DNA from: Echinarachnius parma
Taxonomy: Eukaryota > Echinodermata > Echinoidea > Clypeasteroida > Echinarachniidae
Direction: 5' to 3'
DNA: 64,000 nucleotides
NCBI GenBank assembly: GCA_037951105.1
Contig: JBAMJV010003035.1
Location: 57,501 to 121,500, forward strand
Made by a program: the position numbers and the translations under genes. Of the stretch, positions 32,078-44,286 are shown piece after piece. A model generated the notes under the pieces. It made no database searches and had not been told where the DNA came from. It saw only the letters and a list, made by a program, of their open reading frames with translations. The first letter of the stretch is position 1; each line of letters opens with the position of its first letter.

Positions 32078-35000
32078 CTGTGAAGAAAAGAAAAAAGACA
32101 CAAGAGATACCATTAGACCATGATTAGCCATTAAAATGTACATCAATTCTTGTCAGAAAAACAGACAAAACAAGTTTTAAGAAAACAGATAGATATAAAT
32201 CAAATGAGTTCAATAACTCTCCTTTGATTTTGTTACTGGTACAACAATTCTGTGAAACGGGTAGATAAGAATCAAATTATGAGCAACTCGATACATGCAT
32301 ATGATTTTCAGTTTGTGCAATTACACTGGTCTCAAATCATATATCCAGTTGAGCAAGACATTAGAATATCCTCCGGGATTTGATTCTTTGTGCCGTTTCC
32401 AAAAATGAAATGTAACACCTAAATATTAAATCCTTTTCCCACTTGTATACAGTGTAGCAGTGTGCAAATATAGTGGGAAATTATGTGAAATTTAATTTAA
32501 AAAAGAAAGGGAGATAATGATTCCATGAAATTCACTCATAATGGACAGAAAACAATAATTAAAAAAAAAGCTTTAAAAGAAAAGTACATGGTACCCAATT
32601 ACGTTAACAAGGTACCCTGTATTGTCTGGACTTCATTAAGTGACATAAATCTCCAGGCTTCAAATACAGTGTATGGAATTAAATAAAAACAAAACAAACA
32701 AAGATACAAATAAATGAACAAACATCAGATATCATGAATTTTTCATTTGACAAACTTTTACTAGTATTAATCATGCACATTTACATGTGTATGCCCATTT
32801 AATACAGGTCTGACAGGTTTTTACAACAAATATTTCAGCACTTCCTTCCGACCAGGAAGAGACATCGTTCTGCCCTTGTGACTTAATCCAACGTCAAAAT
32901 GATACAATTTGTTTTCATTCAAGTTCATTTGCAGACCATATCTACTGTCTCTGTTGGTGTTATCTCTCATCACCCTGACTGCCCAAGGGCACAAACGCAA
33001 TGAATGTGACGTATTTCCTTTTTGTTGTTACATCATTGAATTTGTTGAACCCATCCAACTTACTCAGAATTTAAAGCAAAAAAAATTTGTTGTGTCCCCC
33101 TTCAGTCTCAAAAGATTAATGTCAAAAAATGATTTTAAGAATATCAGCCATTGGGTTTTATACTTCACAATTTGTTATTTGTCTAGATGGCTAGTATGGC
33201 ATCAAAGCGGCTAGTCCACTGCCTTAAGGAACCTGACCAGTGTATACTGTATCATGTATCATATCTCTATGGGAAAATCAAACTCTAAAAGGAAATGGGC
33301 TAATACCACTAATTTCATTTCATTTTTATTTAACACCCAGGCAACAACGACCTATTGTCGTAAAAAAACAACCAAACAATCATGCCTCCCACGAAAATAT
33401 TTCCCTCCTGTTGTCAAGAATGATTAACGGAGTCAGCCCGCAAAAAAACCCAGCTTCCTTCCTCCAAGAGCTAAGAATGAATTTGGCTTTTGGGCTCGGA
33501 ACTAACATGACACACTTTTGGGTGTTTTTATAGTCTTTCTCCCTCTCTCTCTATCTCCTTTTATTTAGTTATCTCTCTCTTAAGCTTGGCTTGTTTTTTT
33601 TAGTAGTCAAACTAGCGACATACAATACACCAAGAACACAAGGGTATGAACACAAGGGTATATATGTGTACGTCATACTCATTATCAGGGTTGTTTATAA
33701 ATTTGACGCAAACACATCCTGATAGGTACCATGAATGAATGCACTTCCAAGATTTATTTGTTTGGACTTGACAGCCACATCATTATTATTTTTTGAGGTG
33801 ACGAGATTATCAAAACAAAATCATTAACAATTTTGTCATATATTTTTATTTCACTTTCTACCTAATGCATAACATTAACAAAGACTTGAAGCTCTATTAA
33901 CCTTCATTACTCTCTGACTGAGTAAAGAAAAACGTTCTTGAGCAATTAAAATGTATCCAATTTATCAATTTCTTTCAGAAAAACTAAATCAATTGGCTTC
34001 TTTCAACACTGTATGAGATGAAACCATACAAAGGAGAATTCAAATTGAAGCAATAATTATGAAAGAAAGAATTTCAAGAGATACATGACAACGTATGAGC
34101 CACTGCAAGGGCTATCTACTTGTAACAAGAAAACAAGCAATTATGCACTAAAAATATACATCAACACAAAAGGAACAATCAGTACCTTCAAAGCTCAAAA
34201 AGCTAATCAAGATGTCACAGACAATCGCAGTCTTAACTACATACTTTTCCGAAACACGGAACATCCAAAATTCCTCATGAGAATGGACTAAAAAATATTT
34301 GTCTTCTATATCGCAAATTTGTAACAACAAACGTCATGTCACAAAATTTCAACCAATTAAATCCCATTCTAGTAACAATTGAACAGCTCTCAAGGCATTA
34401 CTTCGATGGAGTCTCAACAACTCAAATTCGTCAAGACAGCAATCAGAAATTCCCAAGGACCTAATTTTGCGGAGCTGCCAACACTCATCTCCCAATTGAG
34501 AGACCATTATCAACATGAGAAAAGGATTAAAGAAGACATCAATAACAAGTGATCAAACTTTAAAAAAAAATATATATATTAAATTACGTCAATGCTAAAG
34601 ACCTCATCATATTTAAGAATGGGAGAGGGAGAGATCATGAAAGATAACAAGAAAGATATACATGTAAGTTGAATGTATACAAAAAAGAAAGAGAGAATGT
34701 CATCTACAAGAGTCAGGATGGGTGAATATCAAATATCAACATGGACGTTGTCAAGCAATAGCCAAGAGGGGAAAGAGTCATTAGAGAAAAACGTTGTGAA
34801 GGAAAGAACAATGGGTGATCTAGCTTCATGAAACAAACAGGTTTTATCAAGGGATTTGAAGATGAGGTTATTAAAGAGAGACAAATGGAGGAAGAGAAAG
34901 GAAAGATTTGGAGGGTGCCAATTGAAAGTCACAAAGAAACAAAACATTACAAACACATGTCTACATCAGCACACAACTTCTAGGACCATAAAACCATGGA

Positions 35001-35093
35001 TATCTATTACCTCAAAACCAACACCTGGTAGAAAAAAAAAGAATGTTCCAAGAATTCAAGATCATAAGCAAGAGGAATTAAAAAGTGACGTAC
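32078..35093. other. RhoGEF intron, no gene seen
   Basis: AT-rich intron sequence. Open frames at 32.9-33.5 kb lack homology, start context and codon structure. No repeat family from elsewhere in the window was recognised. Confidence 0.55.
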
Positions 35094-35253
35094 CTTCATG
35101 GAGGTGCCGCAGTTCATCGAGGGATCCAAAGATGATGTTGAGCTCTTCACTCGTGAGGATCTGGAGAGACTTCATGGAGTCCCTGTAGGCCTTCATCACC
35201 AGGTAGAGGTCTTCCACCAGATCAACCTCACCCTGAAACAACTCAAAGATGGC
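35094..35253 (-). CDS. RhoGEF exon, DH domain start (CR1)
   Basis: The exon encodes AIFELFQGEVDLVEDLYLVM, KAYRDSMKSLQILTSEELNI and IFGSLDELRHLHE. It aligns without gaps to AI(F/Y)E(L/M)S(Q/R)GE.DLIEDLKLA.KAYHDPM..L.I....EL..IFG.LD...PLHE of NET1/ARHGEF3. The conserved Glu of CR1 (QGEVDLVEDL), needed for contact with the GTPase switch region in DH domains, is present. The acceptor is CTGCAG|GCC and the donor GAAG|GTACGT (phase 1). Confidence 0.95.
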
Positions 35254-35636
35254 CTGCAGGAAAAATAGCAATGATATTCATTAGAGATTATTAAGGATTG
35301 AGGAAGTGGTGATGAGCCTTCAGGTGAAAAAGATTGCTCAACTGGTTAAACTAAATATTAAACTTATGATATCTAAAATTATGATTTGAGTCGTTGGGGA
35401 CAGCGGATGTACGTGTACACTAAATATTGGTCTCATTACTAAAAATACAAGTTCAAATAATGAACTGATTTTGAGCTTATAAAAAAATAGCTGCAACAAA
35501 AAAAATCCTGTCAATCTTTTCAGAGTTCAATTGAATTATTCACAATCTTTTGACCATCTACATATTTTCCTTCATCTTTTTAAATACTTTGACTTCTTTG
35601 TGGGAAGGGGGTACTAGATAACACTAGAAAGCCTAC

Positions 35637-35801
35637 CTCTTGTCTCTTGATCTCAATCTTGGTCATGGCCTCGTTGATGTTCCCCTTGACCGTCTCGGAC
35701 CAGAGCTTGCTGTCCCTTCGCTTGGTGGGTGTGGCTTGGGGCTTGCAGTACGGCTTGATGGTCGTCCCTCCACCCTTGTCGCCCTTGAAGCTCATGGACC
35801 G
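35637..35801 (-). CDS. RhoGEF exon, linker into the DH domain
   Basis: The 55 codons include RSMSFKGDKGGGTTIKPYCK, PQATPTKRRDSKLWSETVKG and NINEAMTKIEIKRQE. KRRDSKLWSET and the E(I/L)KRQE stretch are shared with ARHGEF3 (KRRDSKLWSET, KEIKRQEA). The acceptor is TTTGCAG|CGG and the donor GAG|GTAGGC, phase 0 at both ends. The exon is GC-rich compared with its surroundings, as expected for coding sequence here. Confidence 0.93.
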
Positions 35802-37137
35802 CTGCAAAGAAAAGTTGGAATCAAAAATTAGCCTAAGTGTTATTGTTAACTGCTCCATCTTGCAGTTTCTTTGGTAGAAAACCTTGGAAATGTGGTGTTT
35901 GCCGTTTCGCCCGATGGTCATCAATGAGCTCGCATTTGTGACAATAGTAGAGAGCTGATGATTTGAGTAAATAACAAAAGATAAAACAAGGAACAAAGAC
36001 AACTGTATATCATAATATTATGAGTACTCAACAAAGTATATGATACAGACAAAAAGAAACAAAACTACTCGAGGGATACATAGAAAGTGGGATTAAGCGG
36101 CAGGTGGTCTTTAAGTTCATTTTAAAAACATGCCAAGCGATTCTACCATTATTCATTATCATAAATACTGAATACAATGCTATACATTAAAGGGAACCAA
36201 CACCCACAAATAAAATATACATATTATACATTAATGGATCTTTCAGGACAAATGGTCTTTATGTACAGGTTGTTGCTTTAAAAACAAGTTTGACTACATC
36301 ATCTGTGTACTAAGAATCCAATAGATAATTCCTGGCATGGCATTGGAAGGCTTACGGCACAGCACATGACTGTGCATGCGTGAGTTATCGATCAGCTACC
36401 AAGCTTAAGGAGCCAGAGGCTCTGCAGTCTCAAAATTCAATTCATCAGCGAGGAATTCACCTGCTTATCAATAATGTTTTTTTTTACCTTATTACAAGAC
36501 AGTTAAATACTTTTAGCACCAAGCTATGAAAAGGCAATTGGGTTTTAGTACATTTACTGTGCCTATGGTAGCCAGAGAATAACTTGTAACAAATTCTGAT
36601 AAGTTGAAACCACTATATCTTCTTTAGGGCCTTCCACGAACCAATTGATTGTGTCCATTTAAACCACTATCTACGTAATCCAGAGTTCCGGACTCAAATC
36701 CCTTGCTAAGTAAATGTTTGGATTAATTATTCGAGGGAGAGGATCTCGTATGCCGGTCTCGGAATTAAGTCAATCTATTAGAGAACGTATCACGTGTGCT
36801 GTGTGCATGCTCTCAAAATTCTTCCAGTGACAAATGGATAGTTCAATACTGTCATTTGAAACCATGTACTATCAATGTTATCCTGAGTTAATTAAATAAA
36901 AACAAAGTAAATGCATTGCTCATAAAAGAAAGAAATACCAAGTCTCCACATCCAAGCAAAACTGAATTTCTTCTATTGACCTAGTTTCTTTGTAAGGTAG
37001 GAAATAAAACGTTACCAACTTCTGTACACATATCTAATGGATGTGCTTACTGTACAGCTAATCCAGATTTAAAATCTGAACTGCAACTTGTAAAGGGTAC
37101 ATTAGTGGTTGCAAAGATGATGATGATGACTATTATT

Positions 37138-37228
<91 letters not shown>

Positions 37229-37394
37229 TAATCAATCAATCAATCAATCAGTCATTTATGCATACATTCATTCAATTATACAATATCCACTTAAAATGGG
37301 AAAGCTTACAACAAAGAGCAACATAACTGATACAAATTAATTTATCTAAATGAATAACAAATATAACAAAACAAATACTTGTATTGATCCATAC
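35802..37394. other. RhoGEF intron between the alternative first exon and the linker exon
   Basis: AT-rich, with a possible degraded MITE start at 36187 (TTAAAGGGAACCAACACC, no matching right end seen) and an (AATC)n array. No exon recognised. Confidence 0.5.
37138..37250. repeat. (AATC)n tetranucleotide array
   Basis: About 28 units, nearly perfect, 150 bp from the alternative first exon. Confidence 0.97.
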
Positions 37395-37424
37395 CTCTGG
37401 AAGAAGAAACAATGGTGCCATCAT
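37395..37424 (-). CDS. Alternative first coding exon of the RhoGEF
   Basis: ATGATG opens ten codons (MMAPLFLLPE) ending in phase 0 at GAG|GTATGG. The next exon (35801) starts in phase 0 with RSMSFKG, so this exon would give a shorter isoform lacking the SLANLLSP exon. The second ATG has a good context (A at -3, G at +4). Upstream (37425-37860) there is no other exon. About 0.45 kb further up lie two CCAAT boxes with a GC-box-like site in this orientation. Vertebrate NET1 and ARHGEF3 are known to use alternative first exons. The call is an inference from structure. Confidence 0.45.
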
Positions 37425-37877
37425 AGGTGAAATAAAATCAATTTCTTGCAGAAAGGTAGCAAAGACTGGTCAAGAAACCTCACTGGAAAATGATAATCCA
37501 CAAATAATCAAACTCTGGCTATATTCCTAGAGCATTATTATCAACTGCTTCCAACTCGGCATGTATCTCTGCAGTTAATATTCCTTGCTCATACAGCGTC
37601 TACACTTCAGTGTCACACTCTGCCAACTGTCAGCTCAAAAACTAGACGTCCAATCGGCAAGACAGGATATTAAAACTCCCAAACTCCCTGATTAAAACTG
37701 CAACCTGCGAAGTAATTGATAAGTCTTCCAGAAAGAAACTACCAGGACAGGCAGCGCAGACAGTCACAGGAGGGAAAATCCACAACTTGTTTGATTTACT
37801 AAACTATCAGTGATCTACTATGTACAGTACATCACATGCAGCCAATACAACTCTATTCACGGTTCACTATGTAAACG

Positions 37878-37907
37878 ATTGGCTCCGCCTACCTGCACTG
37901 CCATTGG
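37878..37907 (-). promoter_or_regulatory. Candidate internal promoter with two CCAAT boxes
   Basis: Read on the minus strand, CCAATGGCAG is followed 25 bases later by GGCGGAGCCAATCG: two CCAAT boxes around a GC-box-like GGCGGAGCC. It lies about 450-480 bp upstream of the candidate alternative ATG at 37424, in a locally more GC-rich patch. No TATA box was noticed. Confidence 0.35.
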
Positions 37908-38104
37908 TTGAAACTGGGCTGGGCTATTCTCATTTTTGAATGGGGGTGTGAGAAATGCTCACTTGCGCTCAGTAGTGGAGGGACCAATAAAACACACATT
38001 TTATTAGATGTAGGTGCACTCTGCAGTTCTGCATGTTTCACAAAATACTGTTTGTAATCAATTTGTATAATTGTATGCAGTAAAAAAAACTTAATCTATA
38101 TTAT

Positions 38105-38235
38105 GCAGGGCTGAACATAAATAGCTGGCCAGCCCAGGGGCAAGTAAAAATAATCTGTGGGCCATTTTATGTTATTAATCCTAAATTTACTTGCCCGACT
38201 GGGCAACCTTATAAAACAATTGCTCCCAGTTTGTC
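38105..38235. repeat. GCCC-core repeat family copy
   Basis: It starts GCAGGGCTGAACATAAATAGC, contains GGCCAGCCCAGGGGCAAG and ends in TTGCCCGACTGGGCAACC. It is related to copies at 120, 48845, 55445, 57322 and 60570. Confidence 0.6.
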
Positions 38236-39410
38236 TTTGTTTGGGTCAACAAGATTCAGGTTTGGAGGCCATTCAAATGTGAGAATAAATTTAAAATTCT
38301 TAGTCAATTTGATAATCTTTTCCTTTTTGTTATAATGGTTAGTTTATATCTTTTTTGATATATAACTGACTGCATATCAACCAAACAATAAAAACATGTT
38401 TTCACATACAATTTTGTGTAATTTCATAAAAACATTACAAAACAGGCACTCATTATAAAAGACAAATTGTGTGTATCAATATCAATCATAAATCTATCTC
38501 TAAATAAATGAAACCTACATGTAATGTTCCTATTCTAAATGTCAAAATGACATATTTTAAATTTAACCTTATTTGTGCGTAATTTTTGGCTTCACATGCA
38601 TATGATAAAACAAAAAATACCTCCCAAACAATTGGGCCGAGTCTGCAATTTAACCTTCAAACAAATAAATATTTACTCAAAATTTAGCATTGAGCAGCTA
38701 CTTTGTCTTTGGTGAGTGGCATAGCTACAAGGGGGCAGGGGGGCACGTGCCCCCCCAATAATTTTAAAGGGGGAAATTACGTGTAAAAACAAAGAAATTC
38801 ATAAGGCCTGCCTCTCCCCACCCCAAACAAACAAAAAACAAAAAAAATCAGCCTGACCACCCTATGCCGCGGATCAGAGATACAATAGAAAATACCACAA
38901 CAACAAAACCAACATCTCAGGTAGGCATGTATCTATATATGCTTGAGAGCCTGTGCTGCATTTCCATGGCAACTAGATTGGTAGTTCTGTATGTGTACTT
39001 GTTATGAGGCTTGACGCAATCAGAGCTGCTGGTTTATTATTTATAAGCAAACACCATCTAGACCAAAACACAAGCACGATTTACAAATAAAAAATATTTT
39101 GTTGGCTTCTGCAGTGAGGTGATGGGTGGGCTGGGTGTTACATAACAGTGATTTGTGACGTTAATCCTTCTGTTCTGTTTTGCAAGTGTCTACAAATTTA
39201 CGTAAATTATGTTCTTATTAATGTTTTCATATTTTGTTATTTTTGATATTTTATTATTTTTCTAATTTTTTCTAAGTGAAAACAATTTTTATGTTAAAAA
39301 AAAAAAAATTCTGAATTCTTGTTCATTAGGTAGGTTCCGGTAGCAGCTGATTGTAATGTTGCAATTAGAAATCAAAGATTGATTTGTTTGTGTTACAGGT
39401 TAGTGTCGAA
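38236..39410. other. Intronic AT-rich stretch
   Basis: It contains a poly-G/C repeat remnant at 38712-38765 (GGGGGGCACGTGCCCCCC palindrome). Otherwise nothing recognised. Confidence 0.5.
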
Positions 39411-39411
39411 A

Positions 39412-39443
39412 GTTGTGCCCCCCCCCCCCCCCCCCCCCCCCCC
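39412..39443. repeat. Poly-C tract
   Basis: About 27 consecutive C followed by (AC)n. Confidence 0.9.
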
Positions 39444-39518
39444 ACACACACAAAGCTCCCATCTCTAACCCCTCATGTTATGCTAAAGATTACATAATTA
39501 TGTTGAATTTAATTTCTT

Positions 39519-39860
39519 CAGAGCTGCCAACCTGGATTAAAAAAAGAAAGAATGAAATGACCCCAAAAACAGAATTTTCAGGGGAAAAAACAGAATTTGA
39601 TGAATTATCATTAAAAAAATTAACCTGATTACCAAAAAAGCACCGAAAACGCACATAGCTTACTACATACTGAAGTTCACACACAACATTAGATGATCAA
39701 TTTGAAGATCATATATATTTGAACAGGGTCGGTGCTGGTGCTCACAACGTGCATAATCAGTGTTTTAACGTTTTCGTAAGTAAACAAAAACAAACATAAT
39801 TTAAATTACATTTAAAAAACGTAACAAATACAGCAAAAAACATAATAGTTGGCAGCTCTG
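39519..39860. mobile_element. hAT-like MITE with ends CAGAGCTGCCAACC
   Basis: The right end is GTTGGCAGCTCTG. The interior is A-rich with ACAGAATTT repeats and ACGTAACAAATACAGCAAAA near the right end, also seen in the element at 49336. The target duplication is not clear. Confidence 0.8.
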
Positions 39861-39939
39861 TTTATGGTATGACACATATTTGGCTTTCTTCCAAATATGT
39901 ACAAAACATTCTTATCTCCACCCTAAACATGGATAGTGG

Positions 39940-40293
39940 ATGTGGTGTGGCAAGATTGGTAGAGCGCGCGCTTTCCGATCATGAGATCCCGAGTTCGAAC
40001 CCTGCCCACGGCGTTTGTCCTTCAGCAAGACAATTTATCCACTATTGCTGCTCTCTACCCAGGTGTATAAATGGGGACCGGTAGGAGGTGAAAGCCTTTA
40101 TGTGAACGATCTTCTTGAGCCCACTGAGCCCACTTGGAAGGAATACTCCCCAGGGAGTGGAGATGGTGCACACAATGTGTGCTGGTTTGCATTGTATCCT
40201 ATGACCGGGGTAATAATACAATTGTAAAGCGCTTAGAGATGATTATCAATCGTGATAGGCGCTATATAAATATTGGATATTATTATTATTATA
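39940..40293 (+). mobile_element. tRNA-derived SINE, full-length copy
   Basis: The tRNA-like head (39940-40015) has an A-box-like GTGGCAAGATTGGTAGAGCG and a B box GAGTTCGAACC. The body CTGCTCTCTACCCAGGTGTA to AAAGCGCTTAGAGATGATTA follows, then GCGCTATATAAAT and an (ATT)n tail. It is in the sense orientation relative to the window and antisense to the RhoGEF. Confidence 0.92.
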
Positions 40294-42660
40294 GTACTAG
40301 TCTCCTAACTAGTACTATCCATGCCCTAACTAAAAAAGAAGTAAAATCTATTCATTGAGAAATTGAATTATTACAATTGTACTGGCAGTAAAACTTTGCA
40401 TAATAATCCTACCAGTATCTTCTTTTTAAATGACATTAGAACCTATAGATAGCTTTAACATGTGAGACAAAATAATGCCTTACAAATAACTTCCTTTATT
40501 GCAATTCAAAAAGTCCTGTTTCAACGGCCCTAGCTGTAAAGAAACTGAGAGCTCCATACATGCATTTTCCTCATTAGTGATTCATTATTAGTTATATTAC
40601 ACATATTTTTGAAGATTTGATTACAAAGTATCACATACATGTAATTTGTTTATTTTTTTAAAGATATTTTCAGAAGCCTCGAATGAAAATATCTCACAAT
40701 TAAGATATTGCATCTACAACAAACTCTTCATCTTTTATATATTTCATTTTCAGAAAAAAAAATATCTACATTTATATAGTATGAGTTCAAATCCATTTGT
40801 TAAGAATGCATTGGACCAAATTAATAATGAGGAGAAACAATCTAAAGCATATCTCCAGTGTCGCATGACAACTTTTAATCTGGATTAAAGTTGTGCCACT
40901 GATGAGAACTTGGACCAAAATGTACAGGTTATATTCAGGTCACATGTTAAAATCTTTGAAAAGGCTTATTGATCGGGCCATATCAATTCGGCATAGTTTA
41001 CTCAGCGGCATATATGTCTTTGATCTCTAACTGGACAGTTTACCTATCTATGGGATTAACATTCTTAAGACTATTAAACCTGTCTTCTCTGGAAACTGAT
41101 TACCGGTATCATGAGAATCCATTTCAAATTATCAGATTAGGTATTTAGGCATTTAGGGTTTCAAAATAAATAGTACTTTAAATTCTAAAATCTAGAGAAA
41201 CTATTTCCCATTTTATTTTTCAGATACTCTAATTTAAATGCGTTGCCTAATTAACAAAAATAAAGAAATATAACCAGATAAAGCAGGACATGGAAGCCTG
41301 TGCCACATTTGCAACTTTAATAATTCTGCTGACAGTAAGACTTTTAATTAGTGCAACACCAATTAAATGACTTTTAATTAGTGCAACACTTGTAAGTTTT
41401 CATCAGATTATGTTTTTTTTTAAATACAATCAGAGTGCACCATTCAGACAATTTATCCACACTATTTTAATTTTCAAACAGAGATTCCAGCAAACTGAAA
41501 ATGACATCATAAAGCACTTAAAAGATTCCTTGATAGGAGGGGAAAATCTCTTTGCTCTTTCTATATGACTTTAAGTGGACGCCATTTTTTTAGTTAGGAC
41601 ATTTAATTAACATTTGTTGGTAAAATATCAATGAAATTAGGTTGTTTCAAGATTTTGTTGGTTATGTGAGTTAGTGCAGGGGATGATAATTGGAAGCAGT
41701 AGAGTCACACAGTAATAGATTTAGGTTTATTTACCCAAAACATTACTTAAATTTTACATAATTTTGTTCAAATTTTATTTCGTAATATATGCTAAAACAT
41801 ATAAACAATTGGTGACTGACCAAGTGCTGCTAATTAATACCTTCTAATTAAATTGCGGGTTTACAATTGGAAGAATTATCCTTCAGTATGTAAACAAACC
41901 ATTTATAAAACTGTCATTATCCTCATTCTAAATGTCAATGTAAATTATGCAAAGAAGATACAAATAGTTGGTACATTCCACTGGTAACCAAAACACCTTT
42001 TAATTACCCAAACAAAACTGACCTTATCAACAAAACAAATCAATTGACCAATCATGTTAGGACATTACAAATATTCTTCCCCTTTTCTCGTTAATTGTCC
42101 AGATCAATCAAGATAATCGCTGTGGTCAATAACCACTGTCCATAAAATGTAAATACACCAAAATATAAACACAAGAACTATTTCGAATGGCATAAGATGC
42201 AAGTTGTAACACATCTTGCACATATACATGTACATCAAAATGTAAACACAAAAACTATTTCTGACTGACATACCTTGAATAGTATGCATACCATTGGTAG
42301 TCACCTGAATGGAGATTTCTTATCTGTAATAGTAAAGAGTAGGACTATTTAAGATAATATAAGTTAGAAATCTTCTATTCAGAGTCATGTGATGAACCTA
42401 TTACGGACAGTTAGCTATAAAGGTTCACTTCAGACTAACCTCTGATTAGAAGACAAAATGAGTTTTGGTCCTTTGGACAATTTAGAAACAAATATAAATT
42501 TGTGTTATATTGATGATGAAATACATACAAATAAACAAACATGTTTATCTTTATCAGGTAAAAAAAAAAAAATATACAACACATTTAAATAACAAATAAT
42601 AATAGGTTTGATTTACATACCGCCTAATATGATCATGCAATATCATGTCTAATCGATATG
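40294..42660. other. Intronic AT-rich stretch, nothing recognised
   Basis: No exon, SINE or inverted-repeat element was identified. Confidence 0.5.
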
Positions 42661-42661
42661 T

Positions 42662-42706
42662 CAGCTTGCACACAATGTGTGCACCATCTCCAATCCCTGG
42701 GGAGCA
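42662..42706 (-). mobile_element. SINE fragment, inverted
   Basis: CACACAATGTGTGCACCATC and TCCAATCCCTGGGGAGCA are the reverse complement of the SINE middle region. The fragment ends exactly at the TTAA of the next MITE. Confidence 0.8.
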
Positions 42707-42710
42707 TTAA

Positions 42711-43224
42711 AGGGCAATGAAACTATGGCTTTCGGCTATTATTATCGTTTAGAGGGTGAACAGACATTTTATTTGATACACAACTTGGATCTCCTGGATC
42801 CCATGAAATCCTTACGTGAACATACCCACATTTTACTAATTCCTTACGGCGGCAAAAGGTGATGGGAGCGGCCATGTTCTTGTAATTGCCCGACATGCTT
42901 TGCAAACTATGACGAGTGTGCTACGGGCCGAACAAAAAGCTTTTCACTGATTTACGGACTCGTCAAAGCATCTACAAGTATTCAGACAATGGTTTCTATA
43001 GGTGCGATTGAAATGCATTAGTGCATATCACTGACCATGAGTCCGCACACACCTAATATTAATGGCGGCCTCCAGTGTTCGCATGAATAGTGGTAAACCC
43101 GATAGAGTTTTCACATATTTCTCACAAAGCAGAAATCTGAGTCGGAGTTATGTTATATACAATAAAAAGGCATATTACGATATATCAAGTAGGATAAACG
43201 CTAATTCTTGAGTTGCATTGCCCT
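42711..43224. mobile_element. MITE family 6, 514 bp, TTAA-flanked
   Basis: TTAA lies on both sides, with ends AGGGCAATGAAACTATGG and GAGTTGCATTGCCCT. Non-coding. It appears to have inserted in or next to a SINE fragment. Confidence 0.85.
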
Positions 43225-43334
43225 TTAAATATATAGTATAAACAGGGTGATTTGAACACAGATTGAGCATATTGAAAATACGTTTCTATTTTGTCCCTCC
43301 CTCGAGAAATGTGACAATTATAGAGTACAGAAGC

Positions 43335-43715
43335 CATGACGTCATAAAAACACTTTTTTAGAATTTTCAAATTTGGACTTCATTTTCAGAAAGAGCATAA
43401 CAAATAATGTCCAAATACCGAAAATCAAAGGAATAGGCTACGTATTGGCTGAGATATGCCCATCCGAATGAATTTTACTTGAAGTGGCAATCAGTGTTAT
43501 AATGCACTGGTTCCTAAATTTAGGAACCAGTGAACTATAACACTGATTGCCCATTGACCAAAAAAATCATTTGGATGGGCATATCTCGGCCAATATGTAA
43601 CCTATTCCTTTGATTTTCAGTATTTGGACATTATTTGTTCTATGCTCTTTCGGAAAATGAAGTCCAAATTTGAACATTCTAAAAAAAATGTTTATGACAT
43701 CATTTATGACATCAC
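43335..43715. mobile_element. Foldback element, arms about 180 bp
   Basis: A long imperfect palindrome centred on GGTTCCTAAATTTAGGAACC (43510-43530), with outer ends ATGACGTCATAAAA and TTTATGACATCAT. Arms share AATAATGTCCAAAT / ATTTGGACATTATT and GAGATATGCCCATCC / GGATGGGCATATCTC. Confidence 0.92.
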
Positions 43716-43891
43716 TTAGATCTATACTTTTTATGATAATATGATACTTTAAAAATGCAACAAAGTACTTTTCTCATATTACATTTATGACCATTTAGGT
43801 AAAATACCAGCTATGTGCATATACCCAGCCTTTTATAGCAACCAACCTACCAATGTACTGTACATGTAGTGACCACCAAAAGTTTTCTTAA

Positions 43892-44286
43892 AGGGGACCA
43901 CCAGGCAAAGAACAACACATACTTATATGTTTTAGTACCGTTTTGTGATATCAAATAGATACACAACATTTTGCAAAGGTTTGTGTAATTCATAAACAGA
44001 GCAATTAATTTCCACCACTTACGGAACCACTACTATTTCCTGGTTCCTGGTTTGCGAGTGCGCCAATGCTATTCACGCGTACGTTTGGAGACAATGGAAT
44101 CCCGGGCAATTCGTTCGCTCTGCACAAATTAGTCTCGTACATTCAGACCGTGTTTAAGAATGGTGATGCGTTTTCCGATTATATATTTTTTCTGGAAACA
44201 TATGTTGGTGAACTTGTTGATGGAATGGAATTCTAAAGATGTTACCTTTCATTTATAAGGATATTATTTTTGGGTGGTGGTACCCT
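43892..44286. mobile_element. MITE family 3, complete copy
   Basis: A 395-bp element flanked by TTAA, with ends AGGGGACCACCAGG and GGTGGTGGTACCCT. About 90 percent identical by eye to the copy at 18578. Confidence 0.9.

Noticed and set aside
32909-33533. Two open frames of about 100 codons in a RhoGEF intron
   Set aside because: No homology, no codon bias, no supporting splice sites; expected by chance in this length.
37105-37326. Repeated Asn-Gln-Ser-Ile frame
   Set aside because: Translation of the (AATC)n array.
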